Shown here one piece after another: positions 10,443 through 19,436 of a stretch of DNA of 64,000 bases. The position numbers and the translations under genes are program-made. Positions within the stretch are counted from its first letter, which is position 1. The number at the start of each line of letters is the position of its first letter. This DNA is from Pseudomonas mandelii. Its GTDB lineage: Bacteria > Pseudomonadota > Gammaproteobacteria > Pseudomonadales > Pseudomonadaceae. The stretch is taken from assembly GCF_006438925.1 (NCBI RefSeq), contig NZ_RCZA01000004.1:372001-436000 (forward strand), read 5' to 3'. The notes below the pieces were generated by a model. It was given only the letters and a program-made list of their open reading frames with translations, searched no databases and was not told the DNA's origin.

Positions 10443-11534
10443 ATGGCTCCCATGTTCAAGCTGTGTTTCCCCGCGCTGTTCCTCGCCATGGCCGTATCGG
10501 CCCTGGCCGAGGAAAAAGTCCTGAATCTCTACAGTTGGTCCGATTACGTAGCGCCTGAAACCTTGCAGCGGTTCGAGCAGGAAACCGGCATCCACGTGCG
10601 TTATGACACCTTCGATTCTTCGGAAGTGCTCGAAACCAAGTTGCTCACCGGTGGCAGCGGTTATGACGTGGTCGTGCCGTCGTCCAGTGTGCTGGCCCGC
10701 GGACTGGCAGCCGGTGCGTTGAAAGAGATTCCCCACGAAGGCCTCAAGGGTTACGCCAACCTCGATCCGGATTTGCTGGAAAAACTCGCCGCCGTCGACC
10801 CCGGCAACCGTTATGGCGTGCCTTACACCTGGGGCACCCTGGGCTTGGGGATGAATGTCGAAGCGGTGAAACAGCGCTTGCCAAATGTGCCGCTCAATAG
10901 CCTGGACCTGCTGTTCAAGCCTGAGTACGCCAGCAAACTGAAAGATTGCGGCATCGCCATTCTCGATTCGCCCCAGGAAGTAGTCGGCCTGGCGCTGCAT
11001 TACCTGGGTAAAAATCCCTACAGCACCGACAAGGCTGATCTGTCAGCTGCCGAGGCGTTGTTGCATCAGCTGCAACCCAATGTGCTGTACGTCGCGACCG
11101 GTCGGCAGATCAGCGATCTGGCCAACGGCAGCGTATGCCTGGCGTTGACCTACAACGGCGACGCCAGCATGGCGGCCGATCAGGCGCGCAAGGCCAATAA
11201 ACCGTTCGAAGTGGCGTACCGGATTCCGAAAGAGGGCACGCTGGTCTGGCAGGACAACCTGGCAATCCCCAGGGACGCCCCACACCCCGAAGCGGCCCGC
11301 GCCTTTATCGAGTTCATGTTGCGCCCGGACTCCGTCGCGGCGCTGACCAACACCCTGTTCTTTGCCACAGCCAACCAGGCAGCAACGCCGCTGGTGGATG
11401 AGGCGGTTCGCACCGACCCGGACATTTACCCACCCGCCGACGTTCGCGGTCTGCTGTACGCCGACCGCAGCATGAGCCTCAAGGACCTGCGTCAACGCAC
11501 TCGCTTGTGGACCACTTTCCGTAGCCGCCAATAA
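10443..11534 (+). CDS. Periplasmic polyamine-type ABC substrate-binding protein
   Basis: A 363-aa PotD/PotF/SpuD-family solute-binding protein. The N-terminus is a clear signal peptide (MAPMFKLCFPALFLAMAVSALAEE) with a likely cut after Ala-Leu-Ala. The start of the mature protein, VLNLYSWSDYVAPETLQRFE, is the family's hallmark, and YDVVVPSSSVLARGLAAGAL follows. No ABC ATPase or permease gene is adjacent, so it either feeds a transporter encoded elsewhere or acts as a sensor. The ATG at 10443 is preferred because it opens the signal peptide. speB begins 13 bp after its stop, so uptake and degradation of a polyamine such as agmatine are probably coupled. Confidence 0.9.
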   Translation: MAPMFKLCFPALFLAMAVSALAEEKVLNLYSWSDYVAPETLQRFEQETGIHVRYDTFDSSEVLETKLLTGGSGYDVVVPSSSVLARGLAAGALKEIPHEGLKGYANLDPDLLEKLAAVDPGNRYGVPYTWGTLGLGMNVEAVKQRLPNVPLNSLDLLFKPEYASKLKDCGIAILDSPQEVVGLALHYLGKNPYSTDKADLSAAEALLHQLQPNVLYVATGRQISDLANGSVCLALTYNGDASMAADQARKANKPFEVAYRIPKEGTLVWQDNLAIPRDAPHPEAARAFIEFMLRPDSVAALTNTLFFATANQAATPLVDEAVRTDPDIYPPADVRGLLYADRSMSLKDLRQRTRLWTTFRSRQ

Positions 11535-11547
11535 TAAGGAACCTGAG

Positions 11548-12507
11548 ATGGACGTCCCGATGCAAAACGATCAGGCCATGACCCGCGACAGCCTCTATGG
11601 CACTGCCGCCGAAAGTACCTACGCCGGTATCACCAGTTTCATGCGTCGTCGCTACAGTCGCGACTTGCGCGGCGTCGACGTAGCGGTCAGCGGTGTCCCG
11701 TTCGACACCGCCACCAGCAACCGCCCCGGTGCGCGTTTCGGACCGCGCGGCATTCGTGCCGCGTCCACCGGAATTGCCTGGGAACGTCACTGGCCGTGGA
11801 CGTTCGACCCGTTCGACCATCTGGCGGTCATCGACTACGGCGATTGCGACTTCGATTACGGCACTCCGCAGTCGGTGCCGGAAAGCATCGAAGCCCATGC
11901 CGAACACATTCTCAACGCCGGTAGCGCGATGCTCACGTTCGGCGGGGATCACTTCATCACGTATCCGCTGCTCAAAGCCCATGCGCGTAAACATGGTCCG
12001 CTGTCGTTGATCCACTTCGACGCACACAGCGACACCTGGCCGGACGAAGACGGCAAGCGCGTCGACCACGGCACGATGTTCTGGCACGCGGCCAAGGAGG
12101 GGTTGGTGGATCCGTCACGTTCGGTGCAGATCGGTTTGCGCACGACCAATGACGATCACCAGGGCTTTCAAGTGCTGGATGCGCGGCAAGTGCATCGACG
12201 TGGTGTTGATGCGATTGTCGAGGCCATTCGCGCGCGGGTCGGTGATAACCCGGTGTACCTGACGTTTGACATTGATTGCCTCGATCCGGCCTTCGCTCCA
12301 GGCACCGGGACGCCGGTGTGCGGCGGCTTGAGCACGGTGCAGGCGCTGGAAATCCTGGGTGGCTTGCGCGGGATTAATCTGGTGGGGATGGACGTTGTGG
12401 AAGTGGCGCCGGCCTACGACAGTGCGGACATTACCTCACTGGCGGCGGCGACGTTGGCGATGGAAATGCTTTGTTTGTATGCGGCTAAACATAAGGTCGA
12501 CCGGTAA
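11548..12507 (+). CDS. speB: Agmatinase SpeB
   Basis: SpeB is a binuclear Mn ureohydrolase that splits agmatine to putrescine and urea. The 319-aa protein has all three metal-binding motifs: GGDH, DAHSDT and DIDCLDPAFAPGTGTP. Over its length it resembles E. coli SpeB (for example the GMDVVEVAPAYD and GVPFDTATSNRPGARFGP segments) more than guanidinobutyrase or guanidinopropionase. It follows the binding-protein gene by 13 bp. A REP-type hairpin lies just after the stop. The start is given as MDVPMQNDQ with GGAACCTGAG upstream; the inner Met5 is possible. Confidence 0.93.
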   Translation: MDVPMQNDQAMTRDSLYGTAAESTYAGITSFMRRRYSRDLRGVDVAVSGVPFDTATSNRPGARFGPRGIRAASTGIAWERHWPWTFDPFDHLAVIDYGDCDFDYGTPQSVPESIEAHAEHILNAGSAMLTFGGDHFITYPLLKAHARKHGPLSLIHFDAHSDTWPDEDGKRVDHGTMFWHAAKEGLVDPSRSVQIGLRTTNDDHQGFQVLDARQVHRRGVDAIVEAIRARVGDNPVYLTFDIDCLDPAFAPGTGTPVCGGLSTVQALEILGGLRGINLVGMDVVEVAPAYDSADITSLAAATLAMEMLCLYAAKHKVDR

Positions 12508-12518
12508 TACACAAAACA

Positions 12519-12614
12519 AAATGTGGGAGCGAGCTTGCTCGCGATGGGGCCGGCACATGCAACAGATGTGTTGAATGAAAGGCCGCTATCGCGAGCAAGC
12601 TCGCTCCCACATTT
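12519..12614. repeat. REP-like inverted pair between convergent speB and aldo/keto reductase
   Basis: Two inverted copies of AAATGTGGGAGCGAGCTTGC (continuing TCGCGAT) are separated by about 42 bp. The long perfect arms can end transcripts from both sides. Confidence 0.85.
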
Positions 12615-12622
12615 GAACTGTG

Positions 12623-13675
12623 TCAGGCCACTGGGATGATCGGCAGGTCTAGAGTTTCAGCCCCAGTAAATCGCGCCATCGACCCGGCAATGGATTCATG
12701 GGGCACGCCCATCGCCACAGCGCTGACACCCTCAAGCCGCGACACCTGTTCAGCACTCAATTGCACAGTCAACGCACCCAAGGTCGCATCCAATTGCTCA
12801 CGGGTCCGAGAGCCGAGAATCGGAATCAGTGCCGTGGTCGAACGTTTGGCTTTTTCCCGCAGCCAGGCAATGGCCACGTGCGTCGGGCTGGCGCCCAGTT
12901 CTGCGGCGACGGCCAGCAAGGTGTCGAGCAGGGCGGTTTCACGGGCACTTTTCTCAGCGTGGATCAGCATGCCGAGTTTGGCGGCGCGGTTGTCGCCATC
13001 GTTGGTGCGGTACTTGCCGGTGAGGAACCCGCCACCCAACGGCGACCATAACGTAGCGGCCAGGCCCAAGGCTTCGGCCATCGGTAGCTGTTCACGTTCG
13101 GCCGTGCGTTCGGCGAGGCTGTATTCCACCTGAATCGCCGCAATCGGTGAGAACCCGCGAATCTCGGCCAGCAAATCGGCCCGAGCGATGCGCCACGCCG
13201 GGAAGTTTGACAGCCCGGCGTAGTGAATTTTGCCAGCGCGAACCAGATCGTCGAAACCACGCAGGATTTCTTCCATCGGCGTCACGCCATCGCTCATGTG
13301 GGCCCAGAACAGCTCGATGTGGTCGGTGTTGAGTCGTTTCAGGCTTTCTTCCACGGCGCGAACCATGTTCTTGCGGTTGTTACCGGTGTGGGAAATGCCC
13401 GCAGCCGGCGTGGTCCCCAGGGTGTATTTGGTGGCGATAACCAGGCGATCCCGTTCCGCTGCGATGAACTCGCCGAGCATGGCTTCCGACTGGCCAGCCT
13501 GATAGCCGTTGGCGGTGTCGATGAAATTGCCGCCGGCCTCCAGGTAGCCATCAAAGATGCGTTTGGCTTCGTCGCGCTCGGCGCCATGGCCCCAACCGGT
13601 GCCGAAATTACCGGCGCCCAGCGCCAGTTCCGAGACCCGCAAGCCGGTTTTGCGACCGAAGACTTTGTAATGCAT
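12623..13675 (-). CDS. Aldo/keto reductase
   Basis: A 350-aa NADPH-dependent aldo/keto reductase with a (beta/alpha)8 barrel. Visible marks are the N-terminal GLRVSELALGAGNFG, the FIDTANGYQAGQSE region carrying the catalytic Asp and Tyr, the VIATKY Lys, and the ELFWAHMSD segment around the catalytic His position. The cofactor-binding LGSRTREQLDATLGAL is near the C-terminus. The natural substrate is unknown; members reduce assorted aldehydes. It is divergent from a WYL regulator, with a palindrome (13717-13730) in front of it. Confidence 0.9.
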   Translation of the reverse strand: MHYKVFGRKTGLRVSELALGAGNFGTGWGHGAERDEAKRIFDGYLEAGGNFIDTANGYQAGQSEAMLGEFIAAERDRLVIATKYTLGTTPAAGISHTGNNRKNMVRAVEESLKRLNTDHIELFWAHMSDGVTPMEEILRGFDDLVRAGKIHYAGLSNFPAWRIARADLLAEIRGFSPIAAIQVEYSLAERTAEREQLPMAEALGLAATLWSPLGGGFLTGKYRTNDGDNRAAKLGMLIHAEKSARETALLDTLLAVAAELGASPTHVAIAWLREKAKRSTTALIPILGSRTREQLDATLGALTVQLSAEQVSRLEGVSAVAMGVPHESIAGSMARFTGAETLDLPIIPVA

Positions 13676-13716
13676 GGGATGACTCCTGAAGGGAAAGACG
13701 TTGGGATCGAATATAA

Positions 13717-13730
13717 ATGTCTATCGACAT
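13717..13730. promoter_or_regulatory. Operator-like palindrome upstream of the aldo/keto reductase
   Basis: ATGTCTATCGACAT is a perfect 5-bp inverted repeat with a 4-bp spacer, 41 bp before the reductase start and flanked by AT-rich sequence (TTAATAT). It is a plausible binding site for the divergently encoded WYL regulator or another repressor. Function is inferred from position only. Confidence 0.45.
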
Positions 13731-13879
13731 GTATTTAATATGATGCCGGTAATATCTGGCGTCAAGGTACTTCTCCATTCGCAAGAAAAGGGCCGACCAC
13801 CGGCCACAACGCTACTGCCACTTTCTGACAGGGTCGTCTGCTAAGCTCCGACAACTTTTACGGACAGAGCCTGCCGATC

Positions 13880-14596
13880 GTGTCGCGTACCATTCGTTTA
13901 CTGACCTTGTTGCAAGTGCTGCGCGGCAAAAGTCGTCCGGTGACCGCGGCGACGCTTGCCGGCGAATTGGGGATTTCCGAGCGCACGCTGTACCGCGACA
14001 TCGCCGAACTCACCGCCCTTGGCGCGCCAATCTACGGCGAAGCAGGGATCGGTTACGTGCTGCGCAGCGGTTTGTTTCTGCCGCCGTTGATGCTCAACGC
14101 CGATGAAACCGAAGCCATCGTGCTGGGGTTGCGCTATGTCGATCAGCGCGGGGATGAGGTGTTGAGCAAGGCTGCGGCGGATGCGCTGGCCAAGATTGCG
14201 GCGGTATTGGCGCCTGAAGCGCTGGACGCGTTACGCAACCCGACGGTGTTGCCGGGGCCGCCCGGCTATGGCTTTGCGCCCAATGCGGTGCCACTGAATG
14301 TGTTTCGCCAGGCCATCCGCGATCAGATCAGGCTGCACATCGATTATGCGGACGCCAATCAGGTGCCGAGTCAGCGGCTGATCTGGCCGCTGGCCCTGGG
14401 GTTTCTGAACGAGGTGCGAATCATCGTCGCCTGGTGTGAATTGCGCAGCGCCTATCGCACCTTTCGCACTGACCGGATCTCGGCAGCGAACGAGCAGGGC
14501 GAGCGTTATCCGGGGCGGCGCAGCGACCTGCTGCGCACCTGGCGCAAGCAGATGCAACTGGACGAAGCAGGGCGCTTCACTCCTGACAAGAACTGA
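13880..14596 (+). CDS. YafY-type HTH/WYL transcriptional regulator
   Basis: A 238-aa regulator with an N-terminal HTH_11 domain (residues 1-60: TLLQVLRGKSRPVTAATLAGELGISERTLYRDIAEL) and a WYL-type ligand-sensing domain in the second half (IRLHIDYADANQ..., RLIWPLALGFLNEVRIIVAWCELR). The start is GTG at 13880, which places the HTH at the very N-terminus as usual. It is divergent from the aldo/keto reductase and probably regulates it. The small NTF2-like gene follows 52 bp later. Confidence 0.88.
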   Translation: MSRTIRLLTLLQVLRGKSRPVTAATLAGELGISERTLYRDIAELTALGAPIYGEAGIGYVLRSGLFLPPLMLNADETEAIVLGLRYVDQRGDEVLSKAAADALAKIAAVLAPEALDALRNPTVLPGPPGYGFAPNAVPLNVFRQAIRDQIRLHIDYADANQVPSQRLIWPLALGFLNEVRIIVAWCELRSAYRTFRTDRISAANEQGERYPGRRSDLLRTWRKQMQLDEAGRFTPDKN

Positions 14597-14648
14597 CACA
14601 GGCTTGTTTTAGCATGGCTCCAGAATCAACAAACAAGGAGCCGTAACC

Positions 14649-14990
14649 ATGTCCAATCCCACCTCTTCACTGGCACCCGCCATCGCCGCCTACATTGCTG
14701 CCGCCAATGCCCGCGACACCTCGCGGGTCGCCAGTTTTTTCGCTGAGGATGCCAATGTGTTCGATGAAGGCCAGCACCAGGTCGGCACTCACGCCATCGC
14801 GCAATGGATGCAAGACACTGCCCAGCGTTACCAGCCACGGGTTGAAGTACTCGACGTCCAACTACGCACCGGCAAAGTGCTGGTGCATAACCTCATCTCC
14901 GGAACGTTTCCCGGCAGCCCGCTGGAATTGCGTTACATGTTTCGCCTGAATGAACAGGGCAAGATTGCCCGGCTAGACATCTCTCTCTAA
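14649..14990 (+). CDS. SnoaL/NTF2-like small protein
   Basis: A 113-aa protein with the cone-shaped NTF2-like fold pattern: N-terminal helix (IAAYIAAANARDTSRVASFFAEDANVFDEGQ), then alternating strands ending in YMFRLNEQGKIARLDISL. Such proteins are enzymes or ligand binders of many kinds, and nothing here fixes the function. A good ribosome site (AAGGAG) stands 8 bp before the ATG. zapE begins 26 bp after its stop. Confidence 0.8.
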   Translation: MSNPTSSLAPAIAAYIAAANARDTSRVASFFAEDANVFDEGQHQVGTHAIAQWMQDTAQRYQPRVEVLDVQLRTGKVLVHNLISGTFPGSPLELRYMFRLNEQGKIARLDISL

Positions 14991-15016
14991 CCAGACCGCG
15001 TGGCATACTGCCGCGC

Positions 15017-16135
15017 ATGAATGTCGACTCCCCCTTAAGCGCCTGGCAACAGGCCATCGAACAGAAGGGCTTCGTCCAGGACGAAGCCCAGGAACATGCC
15101 GTGTGGGCGCTGCAGAAATGCTATGAAGCGCTGCATGAAGGGCGCACGCCGATCACTGGCGTGTACCTCTGGGGCCCGGTCGGGCGCGGCAAGACCTGGT
15201 TGATGGACCAGTTTTACCAAAGCCTGAAGGTCCCGGCCCGCCGCCAACATTTCCACCACTTTATGGGCTGGGTGCATCAGCGTTCGTTTCAACTGACCGG
15301 CACCGCCGACCCGTTGAAGGCGCTGGCTCGCGAACTGAGCGAGGAAGTGCGGGTCCTGTGCTTTGACGAATTGTTCGTCAACGACATTGGCGACGCGATC
15401 ATTCTCGGGCGTTTGTTTCAGGTGATGTTCGAGCAGGGCGTGGTGGTGGTCTGCACCTCCAATCAGCCACCGGACCAGCTGTACGCCGATGGCTTCAACC
15501 GCGACCGGTTCGTGCCGGCCATCGAAGCCATCAAGAAACATATGCAGGTGATTGCGGTGGATGGCGGCGAAGATCATCGCCTGCACCCCGGCAAAGGTTT
15601 GCAACGTTACTGGGTGTCGGCACCGGGGCAACCCAGCGCTCTGGGTGAAGTGTTCAAGGCACTGACCGTCGGTCAATCGGTGTCCAGTGACCCGATCAAG
15701 GTGGGCTACCGCTCACTCAATGTCGTGCAGGCCAGTCCAACCGTACTCTGGACTCGTTACGCCGACCTCTGTGAACAGCCGTTTGCCGCCATGGATTTCA
15801 TCGCCCTGTGCGACACCTTCAGCGCTATTCTGTTGAGTGACGTGCCCAACCTCAGCGCGCAAAAGCGCGAAGGGCGCATCGCCCGAGGCACTGAAGACGG
15901 CGTCGAGCGGGTGGTGGCGGGCGATCGTGAGCTGCCGCAATTGTCGGTGCATGACGACGGTGTAAGGCGTTTCATCGCCCTGGTGGACGAGTGCTACGAC
16001 CGCAAGGTGCCGCTGTGCCTCGAAGCGCAGGTGCCCATGGAATCGTTGTACACCGAGGGTTATCTGGAGTTTCCGTTCCGCCGCACCCTCAGCCGTTTAC
16101 AGGAAATGCAGCTGCAACGTTTCGCCGAAGCTTGA
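15017..16135 (+). CDS. zapE: Cell division ATPase ZapE (AFG1-like)
   Basis: ZapE is an AFG1-family P-loop ATPase that acts at the Z-ring during constriction under stress. The 372-aa protein carries Walker A at residues 53-60 (GPVGRGKT), a Walker B-type LCFDELFV segment, and the family segments VCTSNQPPDQLYADG and YLEFPFRRTLSRL. Length agrees with the family. The DinB gene follows by 16 bp, so these may be one transcript. Pseudomonas genomes usually carry another ZapE near rpsI; whether this is the second copy cannot be judged from this window. Confidence 0.9.
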   Translation: MNVDSPLSAWQQAIEQKGFVQDEAQEHAVWALQKCYEALHEGRTPITGVYLWGPVGRGKTWLMDQFYQSLKVPARRQHFHHFMGWVHQRSFQLTGTADPLKALARELSEEVRVLCFDELFVNDIGDAIILGRLFQVMFEQGVVVVCTSNQPPDQLYADGFNRDRFVPAIEAIKKHMQVIAVDGGEDHRLHPGKGLQRYWVSAPGQPSALGEVFKALTVGQSVSSDPIKVGYRSLNVVQASPTVLWTRYADLCEQPFAAMDFIALCDTFSAILLSDVPNLSAQKREGRIARGTEDGVERVVAGDRELPQLSVHDDGVRRFIALVDECYDRKVPLCLEAQVPMESLYTEGYLEFPFRRTLSRLQEMQLQRFAEA

Positions 16136-16151
16136 ACAAGGAGCCGCGAAC

Positions 16152-16733
16152 ATGAATCAGCCTCTGTCGCACCATTTGCTGACCATGGCCTATCAGAACG
16201 CCTGGGCCAATCATCGCCTCGCCAAGGCCTGGAGCCAGTTGAGCCCGGTCGAGCTGGCGGCACCGCGGGTCAGCTTCTTTCCCAGTCTGCGCGCTACCCT
16301 CAATCACATCCTGACCTGCGACTGGTTTTACCTGGATGCGCTGGAGCGGGAGTTGCGCGGCGATGACCCGCATCCCGAATGCTATGTGTTTTTCAACCAG
16401 GACGAGCCGTTTACGCACGCAGTAGACCTCAAGCGCGAACAAGCCCTGGTGGATCTTCGACTGATTGCCTACTGCGAGCAAATGCGCGACGCCGACCTCG
16501 GCAAGATAGTGACCATCGCCCGGGACACGCCGCAACATGACAGCCGCTTGCGCCTGCTGTCCCATCTGTTCGAGCACCAGATTCATCATCGCGGGCAGGT
16601 TCACGCCATGCTCAGCGGCACCTCGGTCAAACCACCGCAACTGGATGAGTTTTTCTGTGCCGGTGAGTCAGGCTTGAGGGCTGAGGATTTTGCCGAGCTG
16701 GGGTGGACCGAGGCGTTGATCTGGGGCGCTTGA
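16152..16733 (+). CDS. DinB-family four-helix metal-binding protein
   Basis: A 193-aa DinB/YfiT-type four-helix bundle. The three-His metal site expected for the family is visible: His in LNHILTCDWFYLD and two His in LFEHQIHHRGQVHAML. Relatives are thiol-dependent transferases or damage-response proteins. The ribosome site AAGGAG lies right after zapE. Function is not assignable beyond the family. Confidence 0.87.
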   Translation: MNQPLSHHLLTMAYQNAWANHRLAKAWSQLSPVELAAPRVSFFPSLRATLNHILTCDWFYLDALERELRGDDPHPECYVFFNQDEPFTHAVDLKREQALVDLRLIAYCEQMRDADLGKIVTIARDTPQHDSRLRLLSHLFEHQIHHRGQVHAMLSGTSVKPPQLDEFFCAGESGLRAEDFAELGWTEALIWGA

Positions 16734-16848
16734 GCGAAAAATTACAGCAGGATCGGGTTGTCGACACGGCTGTGCCCGCGATATTGTCGGTCGGCTTTTC
16801 AGTGCGAGATGCGTGCTGGGGTAAATTAATGTGCGAACGAGGGTGGAA

Positions 16849-17340
16849 ATGGAATCCGCAGAAATTCTTGTACTTCAGGCCAGCTACACCAACCCGGTGC
16901 ATGCCGAGGCTATTGGGCTGGTGCTGAATGCTTACGCCGAAGACCCGATGGGTGGCGGCCACTCGTTGTCCGCCGACTTGTTGAAGCAACTGCCGGCGCA
17001 ACTGGCCAAACGTCCCCACGCGTTCAGCGTTCTGGCGTTTGTCGGTGGCGAGCCGGCCGGGTTGGTCAATTGCTTTGAAGGTTTCTCGACCTTCGCCTGT
17101 CGACCGCTGGTCAACGTGCACGATGTGGCGGTGGTGAAGAAGTTTCGCGGCTTGGGGTTGAGCCAGAAAATGCTGCAAAAGGTCGAGGACATCGCCCGCC
17201 AGCGCGGCTGCTGCAAAATCACGCTGGAGGTGCTGGAAGGTAATGCAGTCGCCCAGGCTTCCTATGGCAAGTTCGGTTTTGCCGCAGGCATGTTCGACCC
17301 GGCGCACGGTCGAATGTTGTTCTGGACCAAGGCGCTTTAA
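16849..17340 (+). CDS. GNAT-family N-acetyltransferase
   Basis: A 163-aa acetyltransferase. The acetyl-CoA site is VVKKFRGLGLSQKMLQKVEDIARQRG, with the R-G-x-G-type pyrophosphate loop, followed by KITLEVLEGNAVAQASYGKFGF typical of motif B. The ATG at 16849 follows GGGTGG. The substrate is unknown. A strong intrinsic terminator (17357-17387) lies just after it. Confidence 0.88.
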   Translation: MESAEILVLQASYTNPVHAEAIGLVLNAYAEDPMGGGHSLSADLLKQLPAQLAKRPHAFSVLAFVGGEPAGLVNCFEGFSTFACRPLVNVHDVAVVKKFRGLGLSQKMLQKVEDIARQRGCCKITLEVLEGNAVAQASYGKFGFAAGMFDPAHGRMLFWTKAL

Positions 17341-17356
17341 GGTATTACGAGCAAAG

Positions 17357-17387
17357 AAAAAGGGCGTCCATCAGGACGCCCTTTGTC
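17357..17387. terminator. Intrinsic terminator between GNAT and small secreted protein genes
   Basis: AAAGGGCGTCC, a 4-base loop and GGACGCCCTTT form a perfect 11-bp stem. It sits between convergent genes, so it can end transcripts from both sides. Confidence 0.9.
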
Positions 17388-17388
17388 G

Positions 17389-17595
17389 TTACGGTTTGTA
17401 GTGCTCTGTCACTTGCGCGGTTTGATCATTCGGAACCCTGAGTTCATTGCTCTGGGTAACCTGGCCCAGGGCCTGTTGTTGACTGAACCGCAGGCTCTCA
17501 AAGTAGTACCGCATGCGTTCAGCGCCACCTTCGGCAAATGCAGCGGTTGAACTGAACATCATCAGGCCGGCGAGGATCATGGTTGTACGTTTCAT
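17389..17595 (-). CDS. Small secreted protein, function unknown
   Basis: A 68-aa protein from the ATG at 17595 (MKRTTMILAGLMMFSSTAAFA), a clear signal peptide cut near AFA|EGG, leaving a ~47-aa mature peptide rich in Gln, Arg and Glu. The upstream GTGGGG is a fair ribosome site and the bidirectional terminator follows its stop. I do not recognise the family. Confidence 0.72.
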   Translation of the reverse strand: MKRTTMILAGLMMFSSTAAFAEGGAERMRYYFESLRFSQQQALGQVTQSNELRVPNDQTAQVTEHYKP

Positions 17596-17748
17596 GGTGT
17601 GCCCCACTACGAGTTGTCGGGTCCTTTCGTCCATGAAGCAATGTCGAAGGGACATTATCCGCCGATTCCGTCAAATGGGAATTACCTGCGCCTAGAGCTT
17701 CCAGTCCAGTCCAGGCTCAGGGTCATTGTCCGCAGGCCCCTGAAAGGA

Positions 17749-18184
17749 TTACTTCTGAACGACTGTCGGGGCGCCTGGCACCGCCTTGGGTTTCATCAGG
17801 CTGAAGTCGATCAATGCCTTTTGCTCGCGCTCAAAAGGGTTGCCGATCATCAATGGCCGTGACTAGAAACTGCCACTTACCAGAATGCACGACGATCAGC
17901 TCGCGCGGCGCCGCGTCGGCCAAGGGGGGAGTTGTTGGGTTTGTAAAGGGGGGCAGCGGGTCGGAAGCAGCAGCGGGCTGCTCCCGAATCAAGCGAGGGG
18001 ATCAGGCGTGAGGCACACGGTGAGTGACGGGCAAAGGCTGGGCCTGATTGCTTTGTGTCAACAAGCGCAATTGCGCGAGCTCCTGCTTCAACTGGTCGCG
18101 CTCGTCTTTCAACTGGCGTAATTCATCACGACGGATCGTGACGTAAAGGGTTTGTGCTGGCCGTGCTGCTTGTACTGTGCCCAT
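17749..18184 (-). pseudogene. Decayed gene for a small coiled-coil protein
   Basis: Reading starts at the ATG at 18184 with MGTVQAARPAQTLYVTIRRDE and a coiled-coil (LRQLKDERDQLKQELAQLRLL). It hits TGA at 18002-18004 after 60 residues. The same frame then stays open and protein-like for another ~50 codons (...PRELIVVHSGKWQFLVTAI). One base out of frame it continues as IGNPFEREQKALIDFSLMKPKA to a stop at 17749. The simplest reading is one ancestral gene of ~140 codons with a nonsense change and a frameshift. A shorter 60-aa functional protein is the alternative. The family is not recognised. Confidence 0.6.
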
Positions 18185-18455
18185 TGCTCACCTCGCAAAT
18201 GGCTGCCTCAACTGTAAACCTGCCCCGGAATCGGGTGCTGACTTACTATCGGCACTGATTTTGATTTCTTTTGCCCCGGAAGGGAACTTTTTTATTTTTC
18301 ATGGTCGTTGTGTCTTCGGTGCGATTACTGACGTTATCAATCTTGATCGGGCACAATGCCCGGAAACTATGTGCCCCAACGCTGGACTAAGTCGAATGAG
18401 TCGCGTTGGGCTATAACCTTTGACACACATTATTTGTAGTAGGGAGCATCAGCAC

Positions 18456-19436
18456 ATGCAACTCGGGATTATTGGACTGGGCCGCATGGGCGGCAATATT
18501 GCGCGGCGCCTGATGCTTAACGGTCATACCACCGTTGTTTACGACCGCAATACCGCCTTTGTCGACACCCTGGCCGCAGAAGGCGCCTCTGGCGTCATCG
18601 ACCTGCCGGCGCTGGTCGCTGGCCTGGCCAAACCACGTGCGGTGTGGGTCATGCTGCCGGCTGGCGCACCGACCGAAGACACCATCGACACCCTGAGCAC
18701 CTTGCTCGAAGCTGGCGATACCATCATCGACGGCGGCAACACCTTCTATAAGGACGACATCCGCCGGGCTAAAACCCTCTCGGAAAAAGGCTTGCACTAC
18801 GTCGACGTCGGCACCTCCGGCGGCGTCTGGGGCCTGGAGCGGGGCTACTGCATGATGATCGGTGGCGAAGCCGAAGTGGTTAAACGCCTTGATCCGCTGT
18901 TCGAGAGCCTTGCACCGGGCCTGGGCGACATCCCTCGCACCAAGGACCGCAAGTCCGAAGACGATCGTGCCGAGCGCGGTTACATCCACGCAGGCCCGGC
19001 CGGTTCGGGCCATTTCGTGAAAATGATCCACAACGGCATCGAATACGGAATGATGCAGGCCTTCGCCGAAGGCTTCGACATCCTCAAGACCAAGGCCAGC
19101 ACCAACCTGCCGGAAGACCAGCGTTTCGACCTGAACGTAGGCGACATCGCCGAAGTCTGGCGTCGTGGCAGCGTCGTGTCGTCCTGGTTGCTCGACCTGA
19201 CCGCCGACGCGCTGGCCAGCGATCCGAAACTCGACGGTTACACAGGTGAAGTGGCTGACAGCGGTGAAGGTCGCTGGACCATCGAAGCTGCCATGGAGCA
19301 ATCGGTGCCTGTACCGGTGCTGTCGAACTCGCTGTTCTCCCGCTACCGTTCGCGCGGCCAAGGCACCTTTGGCGACAAGATTCTCTCGGCCCAGCGCTTC
19401 GGCTTCGGCGGCCATGTGGAGACTGCGAAAAAATGA
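18456..19436 (+). CDS. gnd: 6-phosphogluconate dehydrogenase (decarboxylating), short type
   Basis: This enzyme oxidises and decarboxylates 6-phosphogluconate to ribulose 5-phosphate in the oxidative pentose phosphate pathway. The 326-aa protein is the short (~330-aa) GndA-like form. It has an N-terminal Rossmann motif ([16 protein letters not shown]), [10 protein letters not shown], and the substrate-site segment [19 protein letters not shown]. The ATG at 18456 follows AGGGAG. Its stop overlaps the zwf start by 4 bp. Many Pseudomonas rely on the Entner-Doudoroff route and lack a full-length gnd, so this copy is worth noting. Confidence 0.93.
   Translation: MQLGIIGLGRMGGNIARRLMLNGHTTVVYDRNTAFVDTLAAEGASGVIDLPALVAGLAKPRAVWVMLPAGAPTEDTIDTLSTLLEAGDTIIDGGNTFYKDDIRRAKTLSEKGLHYVDVGTSGGVWGLERGYCMMIGGEAEVVKRLDPLFESLAPGLGDIPRTKDRKSEDDRAERGYIHAGPAGSGHFVKMIHNGIEYGMMQAFAEGFDILKTKASTNLPEDQRFDLNVGDIAEVWRRGSVVSSWLLDLTADALASDPKLDGYTGEVADSGEGRWTIEAAMEQSVPVPVLSNSLFSRYRSRGQGTFGDKILSAQRFGFGGHVETAKK

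Noticed and set aside
11548..12507. Guanidinobutyrase or guanidinopropionase instead of agmatinase
   Set aside because: Segments around the metal sites and C-terminus fit SpeB (DIDCLDPAFAPGTGTP, MDVVEVAPAYD) better than what I recall of GbuA or GpuA.
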